Assembly (NCBI GenBank): GCA_937966555.1 | Contig: CALCLY010000023.1 | Location: forward strand, 1 to 64,000 | DNA: 64,000 nucleotides | Origin: CALCLY01 sp900552775 | GTDB lineage: Bacteria > Bacillota > Clostridia > UMGS1883 > UMGS1540 | Direction of reading: 5' to 3' | In this document: piece after piece, positions 50,273 through 59,045 of the stretch | How the letters are laid out: every line of letters begins with the position of its first letter | Position numbering within the stretch: position 1 is the first letter of the stretch | The notes under the pieces: generated by a model | The model's input: only the letters and a program-made list of their open reading frames with translations | Databases searched by the model: none | What the model was told of the DNA's origin: nothing | Program-made: the position numbers and the translations under genes

Positions 50273-51212
50273 CCTCCGCCGTGATATTTATCTGAAGTGT
50301 GACGCTGTCTCTGCCGTCGGCAGTCTGAACATCGTCGGGCAAATTGAGAACAGCGGTAATTGTCTGCGCGCCTTCACGTGCATCGGGGTAAACGGGAAGC
50401 GTTTTTACGGTACTTGATTTTTGCAGAGTGCTTTGCGGTGCGGCAACCTTGACTACATTCGGATCTGCGGTCACCTCTGCCTTAAATCCTTCGGGCACAA
50501 CCACCACGGGTTCTACCGCGGCATCTGCCGCGGGGTTTACATCTACGCTTATTGTCGAATATGTGTTTGAAAGATATGCCGTTTCGTTTTTAAGCTCGGA
50601 GCCGTCGTTCATAATGATTTTTATCTCAGCCGGCGTGCTTTTTTTGGAAAATGCGCCGTCAATATCAATGCATGCTTCCGCGTGGCTTATACTGTCTATA
50701 ATTTTCTGCGATGATGCAACGGTTACCGTTTCAACGCTTGACGAATATGACGATACAACATATCCGTCTGTGGGAGTTCCGTTTATAACGGGGTCGACTT
50801 TGAAATCTTTTTTGACTATCGTTTCAATCGACACCGTGACGTTATACGGCTTTTTGTCCACAACCGAAAGGCCGTCTATCGGGAATCCAACCGTCACGGG
50901 AAGAGAATACTGTGACGGGGCGTATATTCCGGAAAGGTCAACGGTTGCCGAAATATCGTGTGCGGAAAGCGAAAGAAGCGCCTTTCTGCTGCCGCGGACT
51001 TTAAGAGAGATGGTTTCGGGTGAAGAGGATGAAACATGTATGAGATTTTTGTCACGCAGACCCTCTGAATTTATGTATGTCAGCGTTACTCCGTGAAACC
51101 ATATTTCCATTTCGGGATTTTCGGCATAAGACACATAAAGCCACATCAAAACGGCAAGAAATACCGAAAGTACACGCAGTAAAAAATCAGGCTTTTTTAT
51201 TTTTTCTACCAC
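50256..51212 (-). CDS. cdaR: CdaR (YbbR-domain) regulator of diadenylate cyclase
   Basis: A 318-residue membrane-anchored protein: one helix at about residues 10-28 and three or four YbbR domains outside (for example VSLKVRGSRKALLSLSAHDISATVDLSGI and VDPVINGTPTDGYVVSSYS). In Bacillus and Listeria, CdaR binds CdaA and modulates c-di-AMP production. GTG 51212 overlaps cdaA by 26 nt with GAGAGG at 5 nt. The gene after it is not glmM, as is common, but ogg. Confidence 0.92.
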   Translation of the reverse strand: MVEKIKKPDFLLRVLSVFLAVLMWLYVSYAENPEMEIWFHGVTLTYINSEGLRDKNLIHVSSSSPETISLKVRGSRKALLSLSAHDISATVDLSGIYAPSQYSLPVTVGFPIDGLSVVDKKPYNVTVSIETIVKKDFKVDPVINGTPTDGYVVSSYSSSVETVTVASSQKIIDSISHAEACIDIDGAFSKKSTPAEIKIIMNDGSELKNETAYLSNTYSTISVDVNPAADAAVEPVVVVPEGFKAEVTADPNVVKVAAPQSTLQKSSTVKTLPVYPDAREGAQTITAVLNLPDDVQTADGRDSVTLQINITAEGDSNG

Positions 51213-52047
51213 TTAGCCTCTCCCTCCAGTTCTTTATATCCTTTTTTTTGAGCTGCGCCTCACTTGTCATGAGAGAAACAATCATTCTCCTGAGTGCATC
51301 GGGCGTGAGATTGCGCGTCATTTTCCCGTCCGTCGCAACGGAGATTTTGCCCGTTTCCTCGCTTACAACCACAACCACACAGTCCGAGTTTTCCGTAACT
51401 CCGAGAGCGGCGCGGTGGCGCGTGCCGAGTTCGCGGCTCAAAGAATCGTTGTGTGTCAGGGGCAGTATGCACGATGCGGAAACTATTATATCTCCGCGGA
51501 TTATAACGGCTCCGTCATGCAAAGGAGTGTTCGGAACAAAAATATTTATAAGAAGCGGCGCGCTTACAGCGGCGTTTAAAATCGTTCCGGAATTTATTAT
51601 ATCGCCGAGACGCGTTTCACGCTCCAGAACGATCAGAGCACCAACGCGGTCGCGCGACATAGACTCCGCCGCTTCCGAGATTGCATCCGCCACATCGGAA
51701 ATTTTGTTGTCCGCCGGGTTTAAAATATTTGAAATATTGCTTCTTCCGACTTTTTCGAGAGCACGGCGCAGCTCCGGCTGAAAAACAACCAGAAGAGCCA
51801 CAACACCTACCTGCATTGTGTTGCGGAGTATGTAGTTTATGGTATTAAGCTGCAGCCAATGGCTTATCTGCATGACAATCACAAGCACCAAAAGACCTTT
51901 GACAAGCTGAACGGCGCGTGTTTCGCGCACAAGTTTTATGGCTTTGTAGCAGACGTATGCAACTATTATAATGTCAACAAAATCCATGGGGCGGACAACC
52001 AGAAAAAACTTTCTGATATAGTCTGCCGCGGCAGTAAAAAAGCTCAC
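51187..52047 (-). CDS. cdaA: Diadenylate cyclase CdaA
   Basis: A 286-residue membrane enzyme that makes the second messenger c-di-AMP from ATP. Three N-terminal hydrophobic segments (residues ~15-90, VDIIIVAYVCYKAIKLV) precede the DAC domain with PLHDGAVII (DGA motif, near residue 180) and GTRHRAALG (RHR motif, near 210), both essential in the family. GTG 52047 follows AGAGGTG. First gene of cdaA-cdaR-ogg-trmB. Confidence 0.95.
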   Translation of the reverse strand: MSFFTAAADYIRKFFLVVRPMDFVDIIIVAYVCYKAIKLVRETRAVQLVKGLLVLVIVMQISHWLQLNTINYILRNTMQVGVVALLVVFQPELRRALEKVGRSNISNILNPADNKISDVADAISEAAESMSRDRVGALIVLERETRLGDIINSGTILNAAVSAPLLINIFVPNTPLHDGAVIIRGDIIVSASCILPLTHNDSLSRELGTRHRAALGVTENSDCVVVVVSEETGKISVATDGKMTRNLTPDALRRMIVSLMTSEAQLKKKDIKNWRERLSGRKNKKA

Positions 52048-52261
52048 CTTAACACCTCTTATCCGTTTCTGACGTTTTCTAAATATAATTATACACTATA
52101 TTGAAGTGAATTGTAATACCATTTGCAAAAAAAAATGTTAAAAGTTTGTTACAAAAGAAATTTGCAAAAAAATAAAAAAACTATTTCTTTTTCTGTATAT
52201 TTGTGATACAATATACAAAAGCAAAAACGCTATTTTATTTTTTGAAACGGCGGTGTAACAA

Positions 52262-53251
52262 ATGAAAAAGATTTTAAAGAGTTTGTGTGCGGGGATGGCG
52301 CTTGCAGCGGCAATGTCTTTGGTATCGGCACAGGAAGTTGTGACAATTTATGCGCCCGACGGCAGAATTGCGCAGATTTATGAGAGTGATTTGGAGGCGT
52401 ACAAGGCTGTTGGCTGGTATGATAATTTTGAAGATACCGTTCAGACGGTTTATGCACCAGATGGCAGAAGCGAAACGCATTTTAAAGCCGAGATACCGGC
52501 TTATCTTGCCGTAGGGTGGTTTGAAAACAGAGATGACACACTCGCGGTTATTTTTGACGGCAAAGGAAATTCGGCTCTCATATACCTTGCGGAGCTTGAA
52601 GCGTACAGAGCGGCAGGGTGGTTCGGTCATCCGCTGAGAGTAGATCCGGCTCGCCCCATGGTTTCGCTGACATTTGATGACGGGCCCTCGCTTTCCGCAA
52701 CACCCGTTATACTGGACGTACTCGAAAAATACCGCGTGCGCGCAACTTTCTTCCAGCTCGGGAGTGAAGTTGCAAAATATCCGCTTGTGACAAAAAGAGC
52801 GTGCGAAATGGGCTGCGAAATAGGAACGCATACATACAGTCACCCGAATCTTGCAAAGCTTTCATCATGGGATATTGCAAGCCAGATTCGCACTTCAAGC
52901 GCGGAGATTTCGCTTGCCTGCGGCAGTGCGCCCGGACTTTTGCGTCCGCCGTACGGCTCATATAATGACACCGTTAAGGCTGCCGCTTCAATGCCGCTTA
53001 TACTTTGGTCTGTAGACACGCTTGACTGGAAGACAAGAGACACGCAAAAAGATATATATGCCGTGCTTTCTTCGGCCAAAGACGGGGATATTGTGCTTAT
53101 GCATGACATATATATGCCCACTGCCGAAGCTGTTAAAACAATAGTTCCCGAACTTCTTAAAAGAGGCTTTCAGCTTGTAACCGTAAGCGAGCTTGCGGCG
53201 GCAAAAGGATACAGTATGTCTGCCGCAACGGCGTACAGCAGCTTCAGATAG
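52262..53251 (+). CDS. Exported polysaccharide deacetylase with three N-terminal repeats
   Basis: A 329-residue exported protein. Signal peptide residues 1-23. Residues 24-130 hold three similar 30-35-residue units: IYAPDGRIAQIYESDLEAYKAVGWYDN, VYAPDGRSETHFKAEIPAYLAVGWF and IFDGKGNSALIYLAELEAYRAAGWFG, which likely bind the wall or a glycan. The NodB domain (~135-315) has TFDDGPS, THTYSHPN (metal His) and RPPYGSYNDTV, with a later LILWSVDTLDW. It probably deacetylates peptidoglycan or another N-acetylated glycan. GGCGGTG precedes ATG 52262. It is upstream of plsC and ispH in one direction. Confidence 0.9.
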   Translation: MKKILKSLCAGMALAAAMSLVSAQEVVTIYAPDGRIAQIYESDLEAYKAVGWYDNFEDTVQTVYAPDGRSETHFKAEIPAYLAVGWFENRDDTLAVIFDGKGNSALIYLAELEAYRAAGWFGHPLRVDPARPMVSLTFDDGPSLSATPVILDVLEKYRVRATFFQLGSEVAKYPLVTKRACEMGCEIGTHTYSHPNLAKLSSWDIASQIRTSSAEISLACGSAPGLLRPPYGSYNDTVKAAASMPLILWSVDTLDWKTRDTQKDIYAVLSSAKDGDIVLMHDIYMPTAEAVKTIVPELLKRGFQLVTVSELAAAKGYSMSAATAYSSFR

Positions 53252-53285
53252 TATTAAAGAAGCCGGTTTCAGAAAGGTTTTATAA

Positions 53286-53849
53286 ATGTTCAGAAATTTT
53301 ATAATTTGCATATTAAACGTTTTATTGAGACTGTTTTTCAGGATAGAAACCGTAAATACGGAGTCGCTTCCCGAAAAAGGCGGTTTTGTGTTGGCTCCCA
53401 ATCACTTCTCGAACTGGGATCCGGTTATGACGGCTTGTTTTACAACGCACAGAAAGATTTTTTTTCTTGCCAAGGCGGAACTTTTTAAGTTTAAACCGTT
53501 CGGAGCGCTTATTTCATCTTTCGGCGCCATGCCTTTATCGCGTGACAGAACGGACGCGGGTGTTATAATGGACAGCGTAAGACTTTTGAAAAACGGCGGT
53601 GTCCTTTGCATATATCCCGAAGGAACGAGGGTCAGAAAAGGCAAAAAAGCAAGAGTCAAAAAGGGCGCGGTGAAAATTGCATATCTTGCCCGTGTGCCGA
53701 TTTATCCCGTGCATATAGACACAAATTACAGAATTTTTTCAAAAATCAGAATTACCGTGGGCGAGCCGATTGAAATAAAAGAAAAACTTGATGAAAATGC
53801 TTTCGGCGAAAAAACGGCGGAACTTATGAACAGAATTTACAGTCTATAG
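53286..53849 (+). CDS. plsC: 1-acyl-sn-glycerol-3-phosphate acyltransferase
   Basis: A 187-residue membrane-bound acyltransferase making phosphatidic acid from lysophosphatidic acid. Motif NHFSNWD at residues ~39-45 (H-X4-D catalytic dyad) and PEGTRVRKG at ~117-125 (substrate phosphate). A hydrophobic N-terminal segment anchors it. AGAAAGG precedes ATG 53286. It sits directly before the ispH-S1 fusion, an arrangement common in Clostridia (cmk-plsC-ispH). Confidence 0.92.
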   Translation: MFRNFIICILNVLLRLFFRIETVNTESLPEKGGFVLAPNHFSNWDPVMTACFTTHRKIFFLAKAELFKFKPFGALISSFGAMPLSRDRTDAGVIMDSVRLLKNGGVLCIYPEGTRVRKGKKARVKKGAVKIAYLARVPIYPVHIDTNYRIFSKIRITVGEPIEIKEKLDENAFGEKTAELMNRIYSL

Positions 53850-53871
53850 TACAGAAGGTTTGGTTTAAAAA

Positions 53872-55815
53872 ATGGAAATAAGGGTTGCAAAAAGCGCGGG
53901 ATTTTGTTTCGGAGTGTCGCGTGCGGTTTCGCTTGCGGAAGAAAAAGCCGCAACGGGGCGCGTATATACATTCGGGCCGATTATTCATAACGAGTTTGAA
54001 ATACAAAGGCTTTCCTCCATGGGAGTTATTCCCGTAAACGATGTAAATGAGATAAAAAAGGGTGACAGGGTTATAATAAGAAGCCACGGTGTGCCAGAAA
54101 AAACGGAAAAAGAACTTGCGGCGCGCGGAGCGGAAGTTTTTGACGCGACGTGTCCGTTTGTAAAAAAAATACACAATATTGTTTCCGAGTATACGGAAAA
54201 AGGATATACCGTCGTTATATTCGGAAATGCGGGTCATCCCGAAGTTACGGGTATTGCCGGAAGGTGCCGCGGCGCGGCGCTGACGGTTGCCTCAGAGGAC
54301 AAAGCTATGCGGATTTCGGGTGAGAACGAGCACATTTGTCTCGTTGCTCAGACCACCGCAAATAAGGAAGATTATAAAAAAATTATAAAAATTATAAAAA
54401 ACACTTGCAAAGACACTGTGTTTTTTGATACAATATGTAATGCTACCATGATAAGGCAGCAAGAAGCCGAGGAACTTTCAAAGCAATGCGACAGAATGAT
54501 TGTTATCGGCGACCGCAAAAGCCGCAACACAAATAAGCTCTGCGATGTGGCGTCAAGACACTGTAAAAACGTGGTTTTGGCAGAGAGCGCGGACGGGATT
54601 AAAAATTTGGCTTTAAGCGGAATAACAGGGGTCACAGCCGGGGCATCAGCTCCGGATTGGATAATTAAGGAGGTTTTAAAAACTATGGAAGAGAACAAGA
54701 CAAACACGGAGCTCAGCTTTGCTGAGGAATTTGAAAAATCGCTGACTACGTTGAATACCGGCGATGTTGTAAAAGGCACGGTAATCAGCATTACACCGAC
54801 AGAGGTTAACGTAGATCTCGGTTTTAAGTATGACGGCGTAATAAGCGCTTCGGAGCTTACGGACGATCCCACACTTAAACCAGAAGATATAGTTCATGTC
54901 GGAGATACAGTAGAAGCTTTCGTTTATCGCGTAAGCGATGTTGAAGGCACGGTAGGTCTTTCTGTAAAGAAGCTTAAATCCATAAAGGGTTGGGACGAAA
55001 TACAGAAGGCTTTCGAAGAGAAAAAGGATGTTACGGGTAAAATCATCGAGGCTGTTTCGGGCGGCGTTATCGCTATTGCTGACGGCTGCAGAATTTTCAT
55101 CCCCGCATCGCAGGCAAATGACAGATATCTTGCAGATCTCAGCGTTTTGGTAGGAAAAGAACTTCCCATCAGAATTCGCGATATAAATAAAGGCCGCAGA
55201 AAAGTTCTCGGTTCCGTTAAGGACGTTCTTCTTGAAGAAAAAGAGAAGCTTTCAAAAGCATTCTGGGATAAGGTTGACGCAGGCGAGAAGGAATTCAAGG
55301 GTACGGTTAAAACTCTTACAAACTTCGGTGCGTTTGTTGATCTCGGCGGCGTAGACGGACTTATTCACATTTCCGAACTGTCGTGGAATCACGTTAAACA
55401 TCCTTCGGATGTTTTGAGTGTAGGAGACGAGGTTACGGTAAGACTTATCGATGCAAACAAAGAAACAGGCAAGATTTCGCTCGGTTACCGCAAGGCTGAG
55501 GATAATCCCTGGGTTATCGCTCAGAACACTTTGCACGTAAATGACGTTATAAAAGCAAAAGTTGTAAGACTCGTTTCTTTCGGCGCATTTGTTGAGATTA
55601 TTCCAGGCGTAGACGGACTTATCCATATTTCCCAGATCGCAAACAAGAGAATCGACAAGCCTTCCGACGAACTTTCCGTAGGTCAGGAAGTTGAAGCTCT
55701 TATAACGGATATAAACTGGGATACGCAGAAGATTGCACTGAGCATTCGTGCGCTTTTGCCAGATGAGGCTCCCGCGGCGGAAGAAGCTGCTGAAGAACCC
55801 GTTTCGGAAGAATAA
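53872..55815 (+). CDS. ispH: Bifunctional IspH - ribosomal S1-domain fusion
   Basis: A 647-residue fusion. Residues 1-280 are IspH (HMBPP reductase, last step of the MEP isoprenoid pathway): Cys12 in AGFCFGV, the FGPIIHN, TCPFV and ICNAT segments carry the three [4Fe-4S] cysteines. Residues about 290-630 carry four S1 RNA-binding domains (e.g. GDVVKGTVISITPTEVNVDLGFKYDGVI; VKTLTNFGAFVDLGGVDGLIHISEL). Acidic tail after 630. Such fusions are known in Clostridia. AGAAGG precedes ATG 53872. The S1 part may serve as the cell's S1-like protein, since no separate gene is seen here. Confidence 0.95.
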   Translation: MEIRVAKSAGFCFGVSRAVSLAEEKAATGRVYTFGPIIHNEFEIQRLSSMGVIPVNDVNEIKKGDRVIIRSHGVPEKTEKELAARGAEVFDATCPFVKKIHNIVSEYTEKGYTVVIFGNAGHPEVTGIAGRCRGAALTVASEDKAMRISGENEHICLVAQTTANKEDYKKIIKIIKNTCKDTVFFDTICNATMIRQQEAEELSKQCDRMIVIGDRKSRNTNKLCDVASRHCKNVVLAESADGIKNLALSGITGVTAGASAPDWIIKEVLKTMEENKTNTELSFAEEFEKSLTTLNTGDVVKGTVISITPTEVNVDLGFKYDGVISASELTDDPTLKPEDIVHVGDTVEAFVYRVSDVEGTVGLSVKKLKSIKGWDEIQKAFEEKKDVTGKIIEAVSGGVIAIADGCRIFIPASQANDRYLADLSVLVGKELPIRIRDINKGRRKVLGSVKDVLLEEKEKLSKAFWDKVDAGEKEFKGTVKTLTNFGAFVDLGGVDGLIHISELSWNHVKHPSDVLSVGDEVTVRLIDANKETGKISLGYRKAEDNPWVIAQNTLHVNDVIKAKVVRLVSFGAFVEIIPGVDGLIHISQIANKRIDKPSDELSVGQEVEALITDINWDTQKIALSIRALLPDEAPAAEEAAEEPVSEE

Positions 55816-55838
55816 TTCAAAAGAATAATTTAAAAACC

Positions 55839-55883
55839 AAAGAGGTTCATCAAAACGATTTCGTTTTTATGAACCTCTTTTTT
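55839..55883 (+). terminator. ispH-S1 terminator
   Basis: AAAGAGGTTCAT (55839-55850) pairs with ATGAACCTCTTT (55869-55880), 12 bp, followed by TTT. The loop contains CAAAACGATTTCGTTTT-type pairing (AAAACGA/TCGTTTT). Confidence 0.9.
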
Positions 55884-55892
55884 GAAGTTTTA

Positions 55893-56477
55893 TTACAGTC
55901 CCTTTTTACTTAAAAATTTATTTATGAAAACATCCGAAATCAGCGCCGACAACAATCCGAGCGCCGCCCCGCACAAAACATCGGTCGGATAATGGACGTA
56001 CAGATAAAGCCGCGAAAAGCCGACAAGTGCCGATAGTATAAAAGCTGCTGTGCCGAGACGTTTGTTGCGGATAAATATTGCGGTTGCCGCGGCAAAGGAT
56101 GATGCGGTATGCCCCGAGGGAAAAGAAAAATCATCCGGCGGCGGAATAATAAGACTTGCCGAAGGGTTTGCCGTAAACGGTCTCATTCTGCCCACAAGGG
56201 GCTTTAAAAAGAGCGAGCAAAGCAAAACCTCAAGTAAAAGTGCGGAAAGTACGCCCGCTCCCATGCGGCGGTATTTTGGCAGAAGCAGCATAACAAGCGC
56301 TGCCGCAAGCCAGATTTCACCGTGATTATTTATTGCGGATAAAAATTTCATTATGCCGTCAAGCGTTCCGCATGAGAGAGAGTTTCTTATTGCTTCAAGT
56401 ATATTGATTTCAAAATTTAATAAGTAACACATGCATTTATGATAACACAAAAGTGTATAAAAATCAAATATTTTCAT
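55893..56477 (-). CDS. PAP2-family membrane phosphatase
   Basis: A 194-residue membrane phosphatase with about six hydrophobic segments. The three PAP2 motifs are present: KPLVGRMRP (C1), PSGHTAS (C2) and SRLYLYVHYPTD (C3, catalytic His). Such enzymes dephosphorylate undecaprenyl-pyrophosphate or phosphatidic acid. The start is uncertain: ATG 56477 gives an unusual hydrophilic head (MKIFDFYTLLCYHK), while ATG 56432 (MCYLLNF) matches the family better. It is convergent with ispH-S1 and divergent from efp. Confidence 0.87.
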   Translation of the reverse strand: MKIFDFYTLLCYHKCMCYLLNFEINILEAIRNSLSCGTLDGIMKFLSAINNHGEIWLAAALVMLLLPKYRRMGAGVLSALLLEVLLCSLFLKPLVGRMRPFTANPSASLIIPPPDDFSFPSGHTASSFAAATAIFIRNKRLGTAAFILSALVGFSRLYLYVHYPTDVLCGAALGLLSALISDVFINKFLSKKGL

Positions 56478-56494
56478 AAAATTTAAAAAAGTAC

Positions 56495-56523
56495 TTGAAA
56501 AAGAGGAAAAAATAGTGTAAAAT
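56495..56523 (+). promoter_or_regulatory. Promoter of efp
   Basis: TTGAAA at 56495-56500, 17-bp spacer, TAAAAT at 56518-56523, 37 nt before efp. Confidence 0.75.
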
Positions 56524-56559
56524 AATATTTATAAAAGACTGAATTTTTGGAGGTAGCAT

Positions 56560-57117
56560 ATGATAAGTGCCGGTGATTTTAAAAACGGCGTTACATTTGA
56601 ATTTGAAGGCAACGTATACCAGGTTGTTGAATTCCAGCATGTAAAGCCCGGAAAAGGCGCTGCGTTCGTAAGAACAAAGCTTAAAAATGTAATAAACGGC
56701 GGTGTTGTTGAAAAAACTTTCCGCCCGACAGATAAGATGCCAAAAGCGCATATCGAAAGACGCGACATGGAGTATCTTTACCAGGACGGTGACCTGTTCT
56801 ACTTTATGGATCAGGAAACTTATGAGCAGATTCCCTTAAGCTCCGAGCAGCTCGGCGATGCGCTCAAGTTTGTTAAAGAGAACATGCTTGTTAAGATCCT
56901 TTCGTATAAGGGCAGTGTGTTCGGCGTTGAGCCGCCAAACTTTGTAGAGCTTCAGGTAACGGAAACGGAGCCCGGCTTTAAAGGCGACACGGCAACAGGC
57001 GCAACAAAACCCGCAACTCTCGAAACAGGTGCGGTTATAAATGTTCCGCTCTTTATCGAAGAGGGCGAAATGATCAGAGTTGATACAAGAACCGGAGAAT
57101 ACATGGAGCGTGCATAA
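56560..57117 (+). CDS. efp: Elongation factor P
   Basis: A 185-residue translation factor that relieves ribosome stalling at polyproline. Domain I (KOW-like, KNGVTFEFEGNVYQVVEFQHVKPGKGAAFVR) carries the loop where a lysine may be modified; domains II-III (EYLYQDGDLFYFMDQETYEQ and GDTATGATKPATLETGAVINVPLFIEEGE) follow. GGAGG precedes the start ATG 56560. It is followed by the Zn-ribbon protein gene and could be co-transcribed. Confidence 0.98.
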   Translation: MISAGDFKNGVTFEFEGNVYQVVEFQHVKPGKGAAFVRTKLKNVINGGVVEKTFRPTDKMPKAHIERRDMEYLYQDGDLFYFMDQETYEQIPLSSEQLGDALKFVKENMLVKILSYKGSVFGVEPPNFVELQVTETEPGFKGDTATGATKPATLETGAVINVPLFIEEGEMIRVDTRTGEYMERA

Positions 57118-57158
57118 TTTATATACGCGCGTAATTATAATTAAAGGAGGTTTTTCCT

Positions 57159-57590
57159 GTGTTGACAGAAAAAGTTGCTTATTTAAAAGGTCTTTGTGAG
57201 GGTATGAAAATCGATACCGATTCCAACGAAGGCAAACTTTTAACTGAAATCATCAAAGTTTTGGATGATTTTTCAAATGAGATTTTGGCTATCGAGGATA
57301 ACTCGGACGAGCTTCAGCAGCAGATTGATGAAATCGATGAAGATCTCGGCTTTGTGGAGGATTATCTTTTTGATGACGAAGACGATGACGAGGATTTGGA
57401 TTTTGACGTAGAGGACATTGAATGCCCCTACTGCGGAAGCCCCATAGCAATTGACGCGGACATTCTTGATTCTGACGATGACGTTATCACATGCCCGGCA
57501 TGCGGCAAGGAGTTCGAGCTTGAATTTGAAGACTGCGGCTGCGGCTGTGACTGCTGCGGCGGAGATTGCGACGGCGAAGACGAAGAATAA
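57159..57590 (+). CDS. Acidic zinc-ribbon protein with CD1247-like N-terminus
   Basis: A 143-residue protein. Residues 1-65 form a helical CD1247-type domain (EKVAYLKGLCEGMKIDTDSNEGKLL); a Glu/Asp-rich linker follows; a zinc ribbon (CPYCGSPI ... CPACGKEF, four Cys) lies at about 87-115; the last 25 residues hold a dense run of cysteines (CGCGCDCCGGDC) and Asp/Glu. GTG 57159 follows AAAGGAGG at 8 nt. It follows efp by 41 nt in the same orientation. The ribbon suggests nucleic-acid or protein binding; a metal-sensing role for the cysteine tail is speculative. Confidence 0.8.
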   Translation: MLTEKVAYLKGLCEGMKIDTDSNEGKLLTEIIKVLDDFSNEILAIEDNSDELQQQIDEIDEDLGFVEDYLFDDEDDDEDLDFDVEDIECPYCGSPIAIDADILDSDDDVITCPACGKEFELEFEDCGCGCDCCGGDCDGEDEE

Positions 57591-57603
57591 TTTGCGTTTT
57601 GAA

Positions 57604-57641
57604 AACACCCCGGGCTGTTTTATGCTTCGGGGTGTTTTTTT
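57604..57641 (+). terminator. Terminator of the efp transcript
   Basis: AACACCCCG (57604-57612) pairs with CGGGGTGTT (57628-57636), 9 bp, followed by TTTTT. Confidence 0.9.
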
Positions 57642-57688
57642 AAAATTTTTAAAACGTTTATACTGTTTAAGAAAGTTTTAATATTTAG

Positions 57689-57717
57689 TTTACAGATATT
57701 AGAGATTAAGGTATTAT
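57689..57717 (+). promoter_or_regulatory. Promoter of the exported 419-residue protein
   Basis: TTTACA at 57689-57694, 17-bp spacer, TATTAT at 57712-57717; the start codon is 57 nt further. Confidence 0.65.
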
Positions 57718-57773
57718 TATATAACTGTGATCGGAAAACGAGACTCGTACGAACACAGAAAGGGTGAATAAAT

Positions 57774-59033
57774 ATGAAAACAAAAAACACAAAAAGAGCG
57801 GCAATTGCCATAGGCCTCGGCGTGACGCTTCTTGCAACAACGGCTTTTGCCGACGCGGTTTTGGGTTCGGGCTATGCGAGCCTTAAGTCCTCGTTTAAGG
57901 AAACGTCAAAGTTTATTGCAAAAGACGCAAAAAACTTTACCGTTGATATGGAGTACAAAATTTCGGAAAACGACAAAGTATATTACGGGGGCAGGAATTT
58001 TGTTAAGCACGATTCGGAAAACGGCAAGGAATTCTCGCGAGATATAAATACCGTAACAGGCAGTGAAACATCGTATTACAGTGACAGCGGCATGAGTTTA
58101 TATACGTATGACGACGGGACAAAGCATGCGACGATACACGAAGACATACAAAGCAGTGATGAATCCGAAAGCTTCCCGGAGGATATTTTTGAGATTGAAG
58201 AGGTAAAGGATTTTGAAAAGGTGGTTGACGCCTTTGTGGGAAGCATAAGCGATGTTGTAAGCGTTACGAATACGGATGAGGGCAAGGTATATAACTGCAC
58301 ACTGAACGCCTCACAGCTTCCGCTTTATATAAACGCTTTCGCATCATTCGGTATAAAGTATACGCTTTTTGACGAATATCATGTTGAAGAGTACGGTCTG
58401 CCGAGCGTTAAAAACGATATTTGCATAACGGAAGCTTCGGCAACCGTAATTGCGGATAAAAATAATGTTATCACAGACGCGTCGGGCAAGGCAAAATTCA
58501 GCGGCAGAGATGAAAACGGCGTGGTTCATGAGTTTGTATTCGAACTTTCGGGCAAGCTTTCCGATATAAACTCAACTGTTATCGAAACGCCGAGCCTTGA
58601 CGGAGCGGAGATATCGTACAGTACGGCAACATACGATATGGGCATAAGCGAAGGCGATGTGGGAACTTATTCGCGTCCGATTATGGAAAACCTCGACGGA
58701 AAAGTGCAGGTTGTCGGAGAATATACGCTTTCGATTACATCCGTTGACGAAGAAGGCTTAAAGGGAACCTTTGCAAAGCAGTACAGAGAAGGTTTTGAAA
58801 AGGACGATGCGGTTTCGTTTGATTTCGAAGCGAAATTTGATGACATGAACAGAGAAAAATACTACGGAATTCCTATAAAATACAATGACGGCGAAGGCGA
58901 AAAGCAAGCGATGCTTTCAAAGTATGACGATGTAATGTACAATATAGAACTCGGTGTTGAAATAAACGACGATGAGGATAATTATGGCGTACAGACAGCT
59001 GAGCGTGCCGAGCTTATGAGAGTCGTTAAATAA
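57774..59033 (+). CDS. Exported protein of unknown function beside an ABC transporter
   Basis: A 419-residue protein. Residues 1-27 are a signal-like segment (AAIAIGLGVTLLATTAFA), so the mature part is probably outside the membrane, though a stable membrane anchor is possible. The rest is Asp/Glu/Ser-rich beta structure, with repeated blocks such as DMEYKISENDKVYYGGRNF and DFEAKFDDMNREKYYGIPI. No catalytic motif. AAAGGGTG precedes ATG 57774. Two copies of the structured repeat and a strong hairpin separate it from the ABC transporter genes, which are followed by a two-component system, so a shared stress role is possible but not shown. Confidence 0.65.
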   Translation: MKTKNTKRAAIAIGLGVTLLATTAFADAVLGSGYASLKSSFKETSKFIAKDAKNFTVDMEYKISENDKVYYGGRNFVKHDSENGKEFSRDINTVTGSETSYYSDSGMSLYTYDDGTKHATIHEDIQSSDESESFPEDIFEIEEVKDFEKVVDAFVGSISDVVSVTNTDEGKVYNCTLNASQLPLYINAFASFGIKYTLFDEYHVEEYGLPSVKNDICITEASATVIADKNNVITDASGKAKFSGRDENGVVHEFVFELSGKLSDINSTVIETPSLDGAEISYSTATYDMGISEGDVGTYSRPIMENLDGKVQVVGEYTLSITSVDEEGLKGTFAKQYREGFEKDDAVSFDFEAKFDDMNREKYYGIPIKYNDGEGEKQAMLSKYDDVMYNIELGVEINDDEDNYGVQTAERAELMRVVK

Positions 59034-59045
59034 TAACGCTTTTAT

